Source: Ypsolopha sequella (Eukaryota > Arthropoda > Insecta > Lepidoptera > Ypsolophidae). From it: a stretch of 64,000 nt of DNA. The stretch spans positions 24,560,396 to 24,624,395 of the forward strand of contig OW204005.1 in assembly GCA_934047225.1 (NCBI GenBank), in the 5' to 3' direction. This document shows, one piece after another, positions 11,998 to 24,204 of the stretch; the stretch's first letter is position 1, and each line of letters starts with the position of its first letter. The notes beneath the pieces were generated by a model. It saw nothing but the letters and a program-made list of their open reading frames with translations, did no database searches and had not been told where the DNA came from. The position numbers and the translations under genes were made by a program.

Positions 11998-12592
11998 TCT
12001 TCAGTGGGGTCCCCACATAGAAGCCCTATGTGGTAGACTTAGTTCGGCCGCATACGCTGTTAGACGCATAAGACAAATTACTGATGTAGATACTGCTAGA
12101 CTAGTCTATTTTAGTTACTTTCACAGCATTATGTCATACGGCATGCTGTTATGGGGTAGAGCCGCGGATACAGACGCAGTCTTTGTTTTGCAGAAGAGAG
12201 CAATTCGGGCTATTTATAATATGAATCACCGGGATTCATTAAGAGAAAAGTTCAAAGAAATTAATATATTAAAGGTTCCTTGTGAATATATTTACCAAGT
12301 CCTTAGATATGTCAGAAAAAATGTTGAGTCTTTCCCAAGGCTTGGTGAGCAACATTGTAAAGAAATCAGAAATAAGCATAAACTGGCTTTTCCAAAAATC
12401 AGACTCGCTAAGGTGAGTACCTCTTTCGTAGGACATGGTATAAGATTTTACAATAAACTTCCAAAGGAGGTCCTTACTTTGTCAGAGAATAAGTTTAAGC
12501 TGTATATTAAGCAGGGCCTATTGAAAAAGGCATATTATAAAATAAATGAATATTTGGATGATGGTGAAGCATGGTGTTACAGTGATAAATGA
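11998..12592 (+). mobile_element. LINE family L1w: reverse transcriptase C-terminal fragment
   Basis: An open frame of about 195 codons runs from LQWGPHIEALCGRLSSAAYA through SYGMLLWGRAADTDAVFVLQ to DGEAWCYSDK and a stop. The SYG..LWG, KRAIRAIY and FYNKLP landmarks are those of the region after the catalytic palm in Jockey-superfamily LINE reverse transcriptases; the catalytic FADD block lies outside the fragment. This copy is 5'-truncated but otherwise intact to the stop. It is the best reference for the related fragments at 2909, 19985 and 52232. Confidence 0.85.
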
Positions 12593-12827
12593 TTGTAGTA
12601 TAAACTGTTATTAGAAGTTGGAACAGGGGCCCATAAGCTGTCCCTGATCTACATCCGTGTAAATATAAGCTGCTGATATTCTAAAATAGGTAAGTACAAA
12701 ATTTTCCTACCAGAAAGTTGTACTTAGGAAATGTCCGCAGCAGAGTCCCTCTCGTAAACGGAGTCCAAGTGTGTGCCGGTGCTGTGTCACGTCGCTCACC
12801 TCCACGGAGCAGGGATTGCTCAACCAC

Positions 12828-12985
12828 AAAATAAAGGCAACCGTAATGAATCGGTTTGACGTCATACCGTTGTATTTCGGTTGCCTTTAATTGCCCAACC
12901 GATAAATAAAGGCAACCGTAAAATTTAGGTTTGACGTCATTTCGGGTTGCGGTTGCGGTTAAATAACGGCTACCGTTATTTTGCC
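12828..12985. repeat. Paired inverted/direct repeats with TGACGTCA sites
   Basis: AAAGGCAACCG occurs twice in direct order and once inverted (CGGTTGCCTTT). Each direct copy is followed by GGTTTGACGTCAT, so the palindrome TGACGTCA occurs twice about 75 bp apart. It can fold into a hairpin with 11-bp arms. Possibly the core of a MITE. Confidence 0.6.
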
Positions 12986-13124
12986 TTGGCTTTGGCTTGT
13001 TCCTTTGTAGCTGCCGCGTCGCCGCACGCCTGTCGGCATTTCTTTGATGGCACGCGCCCGCCGGCAGCCATCTTAGTCATAGTAAATTTTACTATGTCTT
13101 AGTTGACTTTTAATAGTGCGTAGG

Positions 13125-13860
13125 GCTGTCATCGAGCACGCGAGCTCGAAGCGCGAGCGGGCAAAGTTCGTCGGAACAAGCACGCGAGCGCGAAGCGCGA
13201 GCGGGCGCAGTTCCTAGGGATGTCCCCGGTCACTAGGGATGGGTTTTTTTTTTTTCTAAAATTTATAACAAATAAAAATTTGTTTTGGCCATATCTTCGG
13301 AACGGAAGGTGGTACATCCCTAGGGGTCGGACCATAGGGTGCCAAAAAAGTTTTTTTTTTATTTTAAATTTCAAAATTTTAACGGCCTGTATCTCCTAGA
13401 CGGCTTGAGTTAGACCCATGTTGATGGGTGTCTAAGAAAAGGTCTCGCCGAGATCTAGCCCCCCCCGGTGTCAAAACTTTAACGGCCCGTATCTCCCAAA
13501 CGGCTGAAGCTAGACCCATGTTCATGGTACTCTAAGAAAAGGGCTCGACGAGATCTTTCTGAAAAAAAAAAAAAAAAAAAAAAAACGAAAGAATTCTTTT
13601 TTTTACCAAAACTTTGATCGGCCATATCTCCCGAACCGTAAGTCCTAGCGAGTTGCGGTTTCAACTTTTGTGATTGGTTCGCCAAGGGTTACTCGACCGC
13701 ATAAAAAAATTTGACATTTGACAGGTTTTGACATTTTTTTGACATGTCCAAAAAAGTACTCCGATTCGCTTGAAACTCGGTATCCAGGAGCAAGTGGGGT
13801 CGCTGATTCCGAATCCACTGTCCAATTTGACACTTTTTGACAACCGACAGGGATTTTGAC
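13125..13860. repeat. Composite repeat with an 88-bp direct duplication
   Basis: Two diverged direct copies of a block with TTTAACGGCC.GTATCTCC and TAGACCCATGTT.ATGG lie at about 13371-13457 and 13472-13557. Similar GGCCATATCTCCCGAACCG phrases occur on either side. A GCACGCGAGC..GAAGCGCGAGCGGGC unit is duplicated at 13134-13206, and a poly(A) run of 24 follows at about 13561. Open frames here are short and contain no domains. Confidence 0.5.
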
Positions 13861-13887
13861 ACTTTTTCGTAAAAAAAATTAAAATAA

Positions 13888-14495
13888 GGTTAATTGATTA
13901 CAGACTGTAAAAGGAAAAAGACTATATGAGACAGGTAGATAAAGATATATATGTTTTTCTTTTTTTCATTAACCTGAATTCCTGCTGTCTTGTATTTTCT
14001 TATCCCTTGGTTAAAGTAGATATATTGTATAGTATAAGTTTTATGTTGAAAAAAAAGACATGATCTTGCTAAGTTTCTTGCCCTTCTTCTTAGCAAGACT
14101 AATCGAATGGGCGGAGGTAGGCATGTATTTATATATGTAACCTATTAGTATGTAGTATTTATATAGGATGGGATTTGGTCGGCCGCCTGGATTCGTGCTG
14201 GGGGCTCGGTTGGTGATCATTGAACCTTGTTCCTGGTCCCTGGCTGGGTCTCCGGTATGGGTTCGGGCGGCTGATTGGATTTTACCTTGTATAATATATA
14301 TTTTACCTATCATTTTAATCGTAAATATATTGCTACATAAATTAAATAAACCTTTAATTTAGTTCATGTACATTTATTATTTTATTACATATACTTTCTT
14401 TATTAGATTAAATTTGACGTGTAAAAATATAATATGTATTATCTATACCTGCTTTGCAAAATAAACTATTTGAATTTGAATTTGAATTTGAAGCT
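13888..14495 (+). mobile_element. LINE family L1w: 3'UTR with TTTGAA tail
   Basis: Carries the complete 3'UTR shared with 34607-35059 and 52232-52900: TACAGACTGTAAAAGG, CTTGTATTTTCTTATCCCTT, GCAAGACTAATCGAATGGGC and GGGATTTGGTCGGCCGCCTG. It ends in repeated GAATTT units (14470-14493). No reverse transcriptase part is attached. Confidence 0.85.
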
Positions 14496-15245
14496 ACCAT
14501 AGCTAAGTTTCCTTTGATTTCTGTAAAATGGAATTTTAAAATTTAAAACTTTAAAATGATTATATACAAAAACTAATAAAAAGTTTGCGATGATAGTTTA
14601 CACAGAACATAGTTAATAATGTTTTGTTGATGAACTATTGAGATAATTTTGAATATAAGTGTTCTGGTTCGATTAATTACAAAAAGGCGGGTTTATCAGA
14701 ATCCGGCTGCTAAACGGCTCTTAAATCCACTAAATAAAATTCGTAAAATTGACCATATCATAAAATGCATAAAAACATAATATGTTAGTATCGATTTAAA
14801 ATTTCTGTAATTTCTTGATAAATACTCTGATTTGTCTTAATACTGATTTGAAAATGCATACACACCCTCTATTCACCGACGACTTTAACGTCCCAAGATG
14901 ATATGGGGTTAGCCTTACCGTCGTACTTCAGGTAAAAATAAACCGGTGTGCAGGTACATATGTATATCTCACAGTTCTCCTTCACCCTCACACAGTGGGA
15001 AGATACAAATAAGTACTTTAAAGAGGCTCTAACTTTAGTGCTGTTAGATTTTTTTTTCTTGAAACAAAAAATTACTCTGAAAAAATTAAAATTTTCACAG
15101 CACTAAAACTAAATTTAAATCAAACACAAGCTCGACCTGTGACTCCTTGTACAGATAACAAAAAAGTGAGAAAAATACATTGTTTTAATATTTATGATGT
15201 CAACTCACCATTAGAATCTGCTTTACTAACTTACAAAAATTAAGA
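14496..15245. other. AT-rich sequence, nothing recognised
   Basis: No supported gene. The phrase CACCGACGACTTTAACGTCCCAAGATG near 14876 resembles the inverse of repeat family A and may be a decayed copy. Confidence 0.4.
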
Positions 15246-15450
15246 AAAATTGCAAGAAAGAAAGAAAATAAATTTATTGGCGCGTTTACAAACAAGAAAC
15301 TTGTAACTAACACAGTAGAAAAAGGTTTACTTAAGTAGGGAGTAATCTATAGATAAAAATAACAACACGACAAAAGGGTGTAGCTCAGCTATGTGCCATC
15401 CAAAACATGCTTTAGTTGGCGCTGGTTTTCAGCTACCTTCGTTAATTAGC
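15246..15450 (-). mobile_element. Interspersed repeat, family C (copy 1)
   Basis: About 200 bp nearly identical to 58829-59030, starting with GAAAGAAAGAAAATAAATTT and containing GGCGCTGGTTTTCAGCTACC. On the minus strand it would end in repeated CTTT units, as a LINE or SINE 3' tail does. Confidence 0.75.
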
Positions 15451-15651
15451 TAAATCAATAGCTAATTCATGGTGCATTGTTCGGTTGGAATTAAATGTAG
15501 TACCGTTGTGACGCAGCTCTACATTCATTCATCAGTAGATCTGGGAGCAACAGGTGGCCGAGATATGGCAGATCACATGACGTCACAGGCTTTCGGCCAC
15601 GACTCTGCACACGTCTATAGTAGCTCTTCTCAGGAAAGACATTAGTTTTTT

Positions 15652-16024
15652 AGACGTTAGATCAAACACACCCGGGCACCCTGGACGGTTAGATCAATAA
15701 CGCCCAGCACACCCTGAGTGGTGAGATCAAACACGCCCAGGCACCCTAGATGATTAAATCAAATATGACCGGCGCGGCGCACCCTGGACGGTTAGATCAT
15801 ATACACCTGGGCACCCTGGACGGTTAGATTAAATACGCCCGGCACACTGGATGGTTAGATCATGTACACCTGGGCACCCTGGACGGTTAGATTAAATACG
15901 CCCGGCACACTGGATGGTTAGATCATGTACACCTGGGCACCCTGGACGGTTAGATTAAATACGCCCGGCACACTGGATGGTTAGATCATGTACACCTGGG
16001 CACCCTGGACGGTTAGATTAAATA
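15652..16024. repeat. 63-bp minisatellite built from degenerate half units
   Basis: The right-hand part repeats with exact 63-bp spacing (GATCATGTACACC at 15858, 15921 and 15984). Each unit is made of two related halves of about 31 bp (CACCCTGGACGGTTAGAT and CACACTGGATGGTTAGAT). The left-hand part is more degenerate. Confidence 0.9.
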
Positions 16025-16276
16025 TAGTGGTAGTAGGCTTCGGCCATGGCTTGTCACCAACCTCATGACAACATTTAACTATGCTGTCAAGCGAATCGTC
16101 GTTTTCTGGTATGATGTCATAAGAAGTCGTACCTAGAGTTTACACTGATTACTGGCTTGCCTGTTTTAACTCTCCCGCTTTCTGGGCGAGTATACTTCAT
16201 CCTAAGTCTCATTGATGTTTTCGGCGCGACAGTGGCCAAACATAAGACTATTAGGGATTGTAAAATTATATATATC

Positions 16277-16430
16277 ATCACGACATGAATCCCCGAGGTG
16301 GTGTCTGAGGTGTTTCCGAGTGTGAACTATGAAATGCAAGTCACAGTCTACACTCAGTATACTCGCATTTCACCGATGAATATTACGTCCCAACGTAATG
16401 GCTGGTAAGCTCTATTGCCAATCTTCGGGC
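16277..16430 (-). repeat. Interspersed repeat, family A (copy 2)
   Basis: The reverse complement matches copies at 1005 and 43230, including the ACGTTGGGACGTAATATTC-like and AAGTCACAGTCTACACTC-like blocks. Confidence 0.6.
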
Positions 16431-16945
16431 ACAAATACAAGCTGTTTTCGTTCACCGTTCAGCAAGTGGTTAGTGTTAAGTAATACAAATAATCTGCACA
16501 TAAATTCCAAAAATCTCATTGGTGCATGCCCGACCAGAGATCGAGCGTGGGTCTCAAAAAAAAATTGGTCACACAAAATGTTTAAATATTTCGTTTATAC
16601 TTGAAAAGACATACAGTGCTCCAATAAGACAACTATTTAAGATAGGATCGAAATACAACACTTTTTTTTCACATTAAATCCATCCAGATTTCTTCCAACA
16701 GAGAATATAACGCAACTAGTAAATATCCTCCATTCTCATGAATACATTACAATAAACGTTTCACTTCTGAATAAAACATGTCAACGGGAACTCAGTTTGT
16801 CCCACATTCTGCTCTTACCTTCTGATCTACATTATGTATGTAGAGAGAGAGATGCTCGGTTGTAGGATATTTATTCTCAACTTTATTCCTTAAACATCCC
16901 CTAGGATGATGGGCAACATTCTGTTATCTGTACTTGTCTCTTTGG

Positions 16946-17036
16946 AATGTTGACAACACAATGTTGACAACACAATGTTGACAACACAATGTTGACAACA
17001 CAATGTTGACAACACAACGTTGACAACACAACGTTG
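16946..17036. repeat. 14-bp minisatellite, about 6.5 copies
   Basis: AATGTTGACAACAC repeats; the last copies carry a T to C change (AACGTTGACAACAC). Confidence 0.9.
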
Positions 17037-17084
17037 AACGAAATGATAGTAATAATATTTGTATAACCTAATACTTACCACTTG

Positions 17085-17200
17085 CTGAACGCTGAAGGAA
17101 ACATCGTGAGGAAACCTGGATGTTGTGCTCGAAGTACGGCAATATAGGGCTCACCACCCATTGCGTTGGGACGTAATAATCGTCGGTAAAAGGAGCATGC
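17085..17200 (+). repeat. Interspersed repeat, family A (copy 3)
   Basis: Contains AGGGCTCACCACCCATTGCG and GTTGGGACGTAATAATCGTC, close to the copy at 1005-1185. Confidence 0.6.
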
Positions 17201-17689
17201 TATCACTGGCAGCCTAAAATTAGTCTTTGCTGTCAAGGGACAGAAAGCATTAAAATATTAATGCATATTTGAAACTATTAATTATTATCATTAACCAAAC
17301 AGTAATCGTAAAAGTTTATAGTTCATATATAAGTATATAATATTGTTTAGTGTTGTTTGAAACGATACGCAGCCAAACTATTGAAATTAAATAAATTTAT
17401 ATTAACTTTATTATAATATAATATTATAATTTTTTATGTAATGTAGGTATATCAGATGCACTTATTATAGGTCAGTTTTAATGTCATATAATTTAATGAA
17501 CATTTATCGATTTCATGTAAGCCCACGTTTAGGTCCACGCCTATTAAACAAACATTTTATTTTTCCATCATGTAGGTAGTCGCTTATTCTTGATTTTTAC
17601 TTTTTATCGAGTAGTTTGTAACTGCATTCACTTAGTGAGAATCACACACACCCTTAAATACACCCTAAAACCGTCATACGAACTTATTC
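17201..17689. other. AT-rich sequence, nothing recognised
   Basis: No gene, RNA gene or repeat structure was identified. Confidence 0.45.
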
Positions 17690-19360
17690 ATATACAACAC
17701 ACACAGCCTTTATCGACCTTCACTGTTTTGCTGAGTCTTGTGTTTTTGTCATTGTATGTCAAGTAGATCATTGTAAAAAGTGCCTCGCTGTATTTGTGGA
17801 CTTAAAAAAGGCTTTTGACACCATCTGTGTCTCCATTCTCTTACAAAAGTTGGAGAAAATGGGTGTCAGAGACACATCTTTGACTCTTTTTAAAGATTAC
17901 GTCAGTGACAGGAAGCAGAAAGTCAAGCTTGGACAATACATTAGTGACGACTCAAATGTCACATATGGAGTACCACTAGGTAGCGTCTTAGGACCCACCT
18001 TATTTCTGATATATATCAATGATTTGTGCAACCTTGACTTAAACAACACAAAGATCTTTTCTTACGCCGACGACACCGCGGTTGTCTTCTCTGGTACAAC
18101 TTGGGAGAGTACTCGATTGCTGACAGAGAGAGGTCTCGCCAGAATTGCGCGGTGGCTAAAATCAAATTTGCTTACTCTAAATGCGCTTAAAACAAATTAT
18201 ATGTGCTTTACCATGTACAATCGCACTCAACCCGAAAATTACTTTACTATTAAAATTCATACCTGTGATGGTTTAATCTGTAACTGCACTGTCATAAATA
18301 AATCATCTTCAACCAAATACTTGGGTGTAATGATTGATCAAAGGCTACCTTGGTCAACACAGATAGAGGTACTTAGCGCTAGAACACGTAAACTAATATG
18401 GATTTTTAATACTCTAAGACATGTAGCTCCTCCAATATTACTCAATAAAATATATATTGCTTTGGCACAATCCGTATTAGGTTACTGTGTGCCGATTTGG
18501 GGTGGAGCCGCTAAAACTGAACTTATTAAAGTTGAAAGAGCTCAACGATCCTTGATTAAGGTTATGTATTTCAAGCCGTATAGATTTCCAACGAACGAGT
18601 TATATTTGCTCAGCCAAACCTTGACAGTGAGAAAACTTTATATATTACGTTCACTCTTAAGGAGACATAAAACGTTAACTTTTGACAAATCTTATTAATT
18701 AACAAAAGAAGGAGAGATAGAGTGATTAATATAAAAACTGTAAAATCTTCATATGCCAGCAAACAATATTTAACACAATCAGCCCGTCTATATAATGCAA
18801 TAAATAGCGCTTTAGATATATACCCTAAACAATACCACGAATGTAAAAAAATCATAACCAATTGGATACTAAATAAAACCTATGACGAAATTGAGTCACT
18901 ACTACAGCCGATAGTCTAACGTTTATTATAAATATCACTTATCAGTGTATGAATGCATACATATATATTTATATTAAATGTATTTATACAACACAAACAA
19001 TAACAATACTGGAATCATATACCTATCACACGATACATATTTACAACCATACTTAATTTATATACAATACAAACGCAAAGCCACACACACACGCACACCT
19101 TTTTCCTCTCACATGCACGCACACCTCACGCACACACCCTCCCTCACACTCAAACACATACACACCCTCACAGAGACACAGACACTTCCACTCATACAAT
19201 AAGACACTAACTGTAGTACTTGTACTAATTTTAAGCTATGGATTTGAAGGAGCGAGGTCTTCTGGAACAAGTATTTCTATACTTAAAAGAAGGCCCCAGC
19301 ATTGTAATTTAATGTATTACTGGTTACTGAATAAACACTTTTTCATTTTTTTCATTTTCA
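17690..19360 (+). mobile_element. Jockey-superfamily LINE, 5'-truncated (RT to 3' tail)
   Basis: The main frame (to 18698) holds reverse transcriptase blocks in order: a FVDLKKAFDT block, LGSVLGPTLFLIYINDL, the catalytic SYADDTAVV (the FADD equivalent, here YADD), a STKYLGVMID block and LGYCVPIWGGA. A TAA after DKSY and a frameshift separate the last part, which continues in another frame at 18722-18919 to LLQPIV and a stop. The 3'UTR is rich in CACACA (19075-19200) and ends with AATAAACACTTTTTCATTTT. ORF1, the endonuclease and the N-terminal part of the reverse transcriptase are missing. It is a single dead copy, of a family different from L1w. Confidence 0.85.
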
Positions 19361-19699
19361 TGTTATAAAATAAAATAATTGTCCTGATCCTAGTACATGC
19401 ACAATTAACATAGTAAAATCCGTTTTTGGTACAAATAATATTTTCAAGTTAACACATTTTGTATTGCTGTGGTTTTATATTTTATGAAACAAAACTTAAA
19501 AGACTTTCTTTCAAAATAATGTCATTATATATTACAAGAGTTTTTAGAATTAATTACTCAGAAAATCATGTGAAATCGTTTCATTTTCATTGTAAAGTTA
19601 GTTATAAGTACATACTAATATTTAATGATAAAATAATAATTGTTAGTTAATCTAACTTAAATTAGTTATGCGATAAGATAATATTATGTTGCGATATTA
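19361..19699. other. AT-rich sequence, nothing recognised
   Basis: No supported feature. Confidence 0.45.
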
Positions 19700-19820
19700 G
19701 TTAATAATTAATTTAATTTAATTTGCTATGCCGTTACAGGGTCATGTTCGGTACCACTATGATATTGTAACACCCTTTATTTTACAACATGAATGCAATA
19801 AATACTTGAATTTGAATTTG
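19700..19820 (+). mobile_element. Short LINE 3' end with TTTGAA tail
   Basis: Ends with GCAATAAATACTTGAATTTGAATTTGC, the tail type of non-LTR elements. The sequence before it does not match the L1w 3'UTR, so it is a second family with the same tail type. Confidence 0.45.
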
Positions 19821-19984
19821 CTTACACAAACTTATTGGTAAATTAAATAGTTTAACAAATGTTCTTTTTCGTCATTGAAAGGGGCAAGAAAATGTAAGAG
19901 CCTGTACTTGGGTTCAGCGAATAACTTCTAACTATGACATTGTTATTTTTTGTTTGAAAAGGGAAAGATGTCGTGAATTGGAAC

Positions 19985-20446
19985 ATAATTGGAACTAAGA
20001 TATGTCAGAAAAAATATTGAGTCTTTCCCAAGGATTGGCGATCAACACTGTAGAGAAACCAGAAATAAACATAAACTGGCTTATCCAAAAATCAGACTTG
20101 CCAAGGTGAGTACCTCTTTCTTAGGACATGGTATAAGATTTTACAATACACTTCCAAAGGAGGTCCTTACTTTGTCAGAGAATAAGTTTAAACTGTATAT
20201 TGAGCAGGGTCTACTGAAAAAGGCATATTATAAAATAAATGAATATTTGAATGACGGTGAAGCATGGTGTTACAGTGATAATGATATTTGTTATGACAGT
20301 AGTTTATAATTTAGTTAAGTACCTAGTATAATTTCCTAATTTTCATTCCTCTAAGGAGTTAACATTAATTAATTACAGACTGTAAAAGGAAATAGACTAT
20401 ATGACACAAGTAGACAAAGATATATATGTTTTTATTTTTTTCATTA
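19985..20446 (+). mobile_element. LINE family L1w fragment (RT C-terminus plus start of 3'UTR)
   Basis: Frame 19989-20309 matches 12311-12592 closely (RYVRKN.ESFPR.G.QHC to DGEAWCYSD). It is followed by the TACAGACTGTAAAAGG 3'UTR start, which stops near 20446. Both ends are truncated. Confidence 0.85.
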
Positions 20447-21253
20447 AGGGGAACGAAAATACAAACAGAAATAAAATGTCAGCTTTCGGATGATTTTGTT
20501 GCAATAATTAGGTTACGTATAGCCATAAAAAAAATACATGTTTTTGGTTGAACTTTAAGGTATTCATTTTCCACAAACCACGTTAATCGATTCATATTTG
20601 TACTGTCAATTAATTTTTTTGTAACCCTCTATTGCACACTTCTTATCGATTTTGTTTCAGGTATCGCTTTCGCGATTTTGTTGGTTTTTTTTTAATAAAA
20701 TTAGTGTGAATGATATCTATTCATTTTCCAAATACCACGTTATTCGGGTCAAAAAAAGCACCCCCTTTTTCCAAAAATACGTAAATCCACTGATGCAGTC
20801 AGCGGCAGCAAGATATTGTCAGTCTACGCCTAGCGTTGGCGCCCGTAAGACGTGGAACCTGTGCCCTTTTTTGCAAGCTATAAATATCTCCCAAAACTAC
20901 TTCAAAACATATTGAAATTAATTTTATAAAGTAATATTTCGAGGAGCATCATATTCCTGCCGTTAAAAACTCAACAAAATATGCGTATGAGTAATTTAGC
21001 TACATCGTGCCATAGTCATAACAACAAAACTGAATGAATTTGGAATGAATTCATACTTTTATGCGGGAAAATAATATATGTTACTCTAAAAGAATAATTT
21101 TGTGATCGTTATTGAAACCCAAATTAATTTACTTATACTTACTGAGATCTGTAACAAAGGTCAATGACCTTTTCGTGAAATTACCCTCTAGTATTGGCTC
21201 ACCATTTCAGGTCCAATAAGTGAAGTTTTTTGCAAATTATATAGGTACACTTA
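20447..21253. other. No gene recognised
   Basis: AT-rich sequence with an 87-codon open frame (20652-20915) that has no recognisable motif. Confidence 0.4.
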
Positions 21254-23027
21254 CTTGGGATAAATCGCCAAGCATTTAAAATATAGAAATTTATTTTGAA
21301 ATATTTACAGTGCATGGCAAAATTATTAGATCGTAGATAATCCTGTCGGTACATGTTCAGGTTCTGTTACGCAAAATGAAAACAATGAAACTCTTTTAGG
21401 ATTAATTTGTTATCCCTATGTTTGTCTGTCTGTCCGTTTGTCTAGACAATTTTTTCCGGGTAAAATTAATAAATACCAATATTAACGGCCCTCTATAGAG
21501 CTGTAAAAACATACTTTTGACGTTTTTATGGCCTTTTTTTTCACGTTTTTCATACAAATTTTCTCACTATGAAAATATAGGGATGAACACTTGAGATAAT
21601 ATTTTGCATTTAAAAGTCAACACAGAAAGGAATTGTTGAACAAATAATGTAAAAAATATGAAAACCATGTTGTTCTATTCTAAAGGGATTAATTATCTAC
21701 TGTTCAATGTGGCGATAGCTTTGTTTATTTTTTTCCTTGAATTATTTTTTACTAAGGTAACAAATAGTTTAATACAAGGTTATCCTTAAGAGGTCCCTTT
21801 ACCCCTGTATTTTTCTTAATACAATTAATAAAATTCATACAATAGGTATAAACCGAATGTGAAGTCTACAGCTTATTTTCTTCATATCTTTTTTCATGAG
21901 TATATTCTAGTGACATCTAACTACGTCTCTATACAGCCCAAAAAGCAAAATTTGATAAAACACCATCATAATAGCTGTCAGGATATCGTCAATATTGCCT
22001 CGTTTTTACACAAAGTTTAACAAGTTTGTATATTTTTATCTATACTGGAAATAAAAAAGAGAGAAATACAGGCGTCGTTCATGTTAAGATGACTAAGTTT
22101 ACACACTTTGCTAAGTATAAACAATTACCGTTTCATGGAAAACTGTTTTGACCTGAAACCATTTCACAAATTCAATTAACTTATTTTGAATATCTTGTCA
22201 TCTTGCACTTCTTGATGAGAAATACAATTTCAATAAGTAAAAATACAACTTTTAGTTAAGAAAACTTATAGTTAAAAGTCTGCTGTATGCATTAACATAT
22301 TTTTAATTATATTACAATAGTAATAAAATAATTGGCTTATCCATCGTCGTGATACCAGCCGTAAATTTCTTAAATAATCTGATATCACGCTTATGGAAAA
22401 CCCAATTATTTTGAAGATACCATCATATCATTAAAATATGTTTATGCATTTAGCAAACTTTTAACAATAAATTGTCTTAGCTAAAAGTTGTACTTTACCA
22501 TTATAATTATTTCTTAATATTTTGTTACAAATTCGGAAAAATAGCCCTTAAGGAAAACCTTGTATGAATATATTTGTTATCTTTGTAACAAAGAAAAAAA
22601 AAATAAACAAAGCTATCGCTACATTGAACAAACAGAAAATTGTTAATCCCTTTAGAATAGAAAGATATGGTTTTATATTTTTTACATTATTTGTTCTACA
22701 GTTCCTTTCTGTGCTTTCTTTCAAATGCAAAATATTATGTGAAGTGTTGATCTCTATATTTTCATAAGGAGAAAATTTGTATGAAAAAGTTAAACAAAAG
22801 GCCATAAAAACGTTATAATATGTACATTTTACAGGGCTGTAAATATTAGCATTTATTGATTTTACCCAGAAAAATTGCCTAGACAAACGGACAAACAGAC
22901 AAACATAGGGACAACAAATTAATCTTAAAGAGTATTGTTTTTTCATTTTGCGTAAAGGGACCTGAACATTTCAAACTGTGATAAAAATAAATTTCTATAT
23001 TTTAAACACTTGGCGATTTATCCCAAG
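21254..23027. mobile_element. Foldback element with arms of about 500 bp
   Basis: The left arm (about 21254-21790) and right arm (about 22546-23027) are inverted copies with perhaps 80-85% identity. Both outer ends carry CTTGGGATAAATCGCCAAG. Matching inner blocks include TTTGTCTGTC.GTCCGTTTG, AAAGGGATTAAT, GCGATAGCTTTGTTTAT and ACAAGGTT.TCCTTAAG. About 750 bp of unrelated spacer lies between them. No transposase frame is present; the 132-codon frame in the right arm has no domain. Target duplications were not identified, so the outer limits are approximate. Confidence 0.8.
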
Positions 23028-24204
23028 GGTAAACAGGTGTCCCAAAAGTCAACGCTTTCCCTTGGAAGGCTGGTAGGCCAGCTCATGACCAGAATATCAA
23101 ATTATGACCTCAGCAAAAAGTAGATAGTCTTCGAGTTGATGGTACTTTTATAAATTCGAATAGATTTTTGAGAGTCAAAGCTAACCAGTTCTAAATTCTA
23201 AGAATAAAATTTTTGTTGCGCAACTCTGAATAGTCATGCCATTGATAAAGTCAAAAATAAACCTTGAAATGCTGTTACATCAGGAAGAAAAATAAAAACC
23301 CAATTTATGAGCAATTTTTTGTAATTAGGTTAGTTCGATACCACACCCTGAAAAAAAATGTCCTATGTTAGTATAGCAAATTGTCTTAAATAACGGCTCA
23401 TCAAATATTGTTTTTCAAATGATCTGGCAATTTCTGTGTATTACTTTTGAAAAAAAAGTTATTGCTATTTTACTACCAAAGGAGCTGCGTATTTTTTTAA
23501 ATAATTAGAATTTAGAATGAAAGAGTGGCGGGCAGTAAAAATATTTGACGTTCATTAGAAATGCCATTTAACACGCGTTAGAGTGAGATAAATAGTGACG
23601 CTATTTAAAATGAGTTGGAATGAGATAGTAACGCAGTTAAACGTGGTTGAATGAGAGAGGCATAATTGATATAGGCTACAGTGAGATAGATAGTGACGTG
23701 GTGCATTCCTTCTGAGAATATTCGTTAGTTTCCACTTTTTGTAATAACAACTTTATTAAAAAAAATTTGTAAAGAAATTTTTGGTCCAATTTATTTTCCC
23801 GCAAGTGTAAAACCAGCTCAACGGGCGAAAAATATTTAAAGAATGGGTAATGGTGACAATTAACCGTCACAATATTATTATATATCTCTAAAGGAGTGTC
23901 TGAAATGTTCCGAGGGTCAACTGATAAATCAAACACTCAAAAAACCACTTTTAGCCGACCATAATAAATTTACGTCCCGACGTGATAGCAAGTAGGATCA
24001 ATGCCGTGTGACGATGATCGAAATACACTAATAAATTAGATAAAATAAAATACGTATTACTTTTGACCCTGCCTCGTCCACTCTATTCGTATTTTTGCTA
24101 TGGTGACGCGAGCTTAGAGACCGGGACGAATTTTCCCCCGCGCGCTATCGTAAAATAGAATAAGCCACGCCCGGAACTGGTTTTTGTTTTGGCTATGTCA
24201 TACT
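23028..24204. other. No gene recognised; weak degenerate repeats
   Basis: From 23570 to 23700 the phrase GAGTGAGATA.ATAGTGACG returns about three times with spacing near 60 bp. A decayed family A fragment may lie at 23950-24030 (TTACGTCCCGACGTGA). Confidence 0.4.

Noticed and set aside
19075..19200. His/Thr-rich open frame
   Set aside because: CACACA low-complexity sequence in the 3'UTR of a LINE.
22548..22946. 132-codon minus-strand frame
   Set aside because: It lies wholly inside the right arm of the foldback element and its hydrophobic stretches reflect T-rich DNA.
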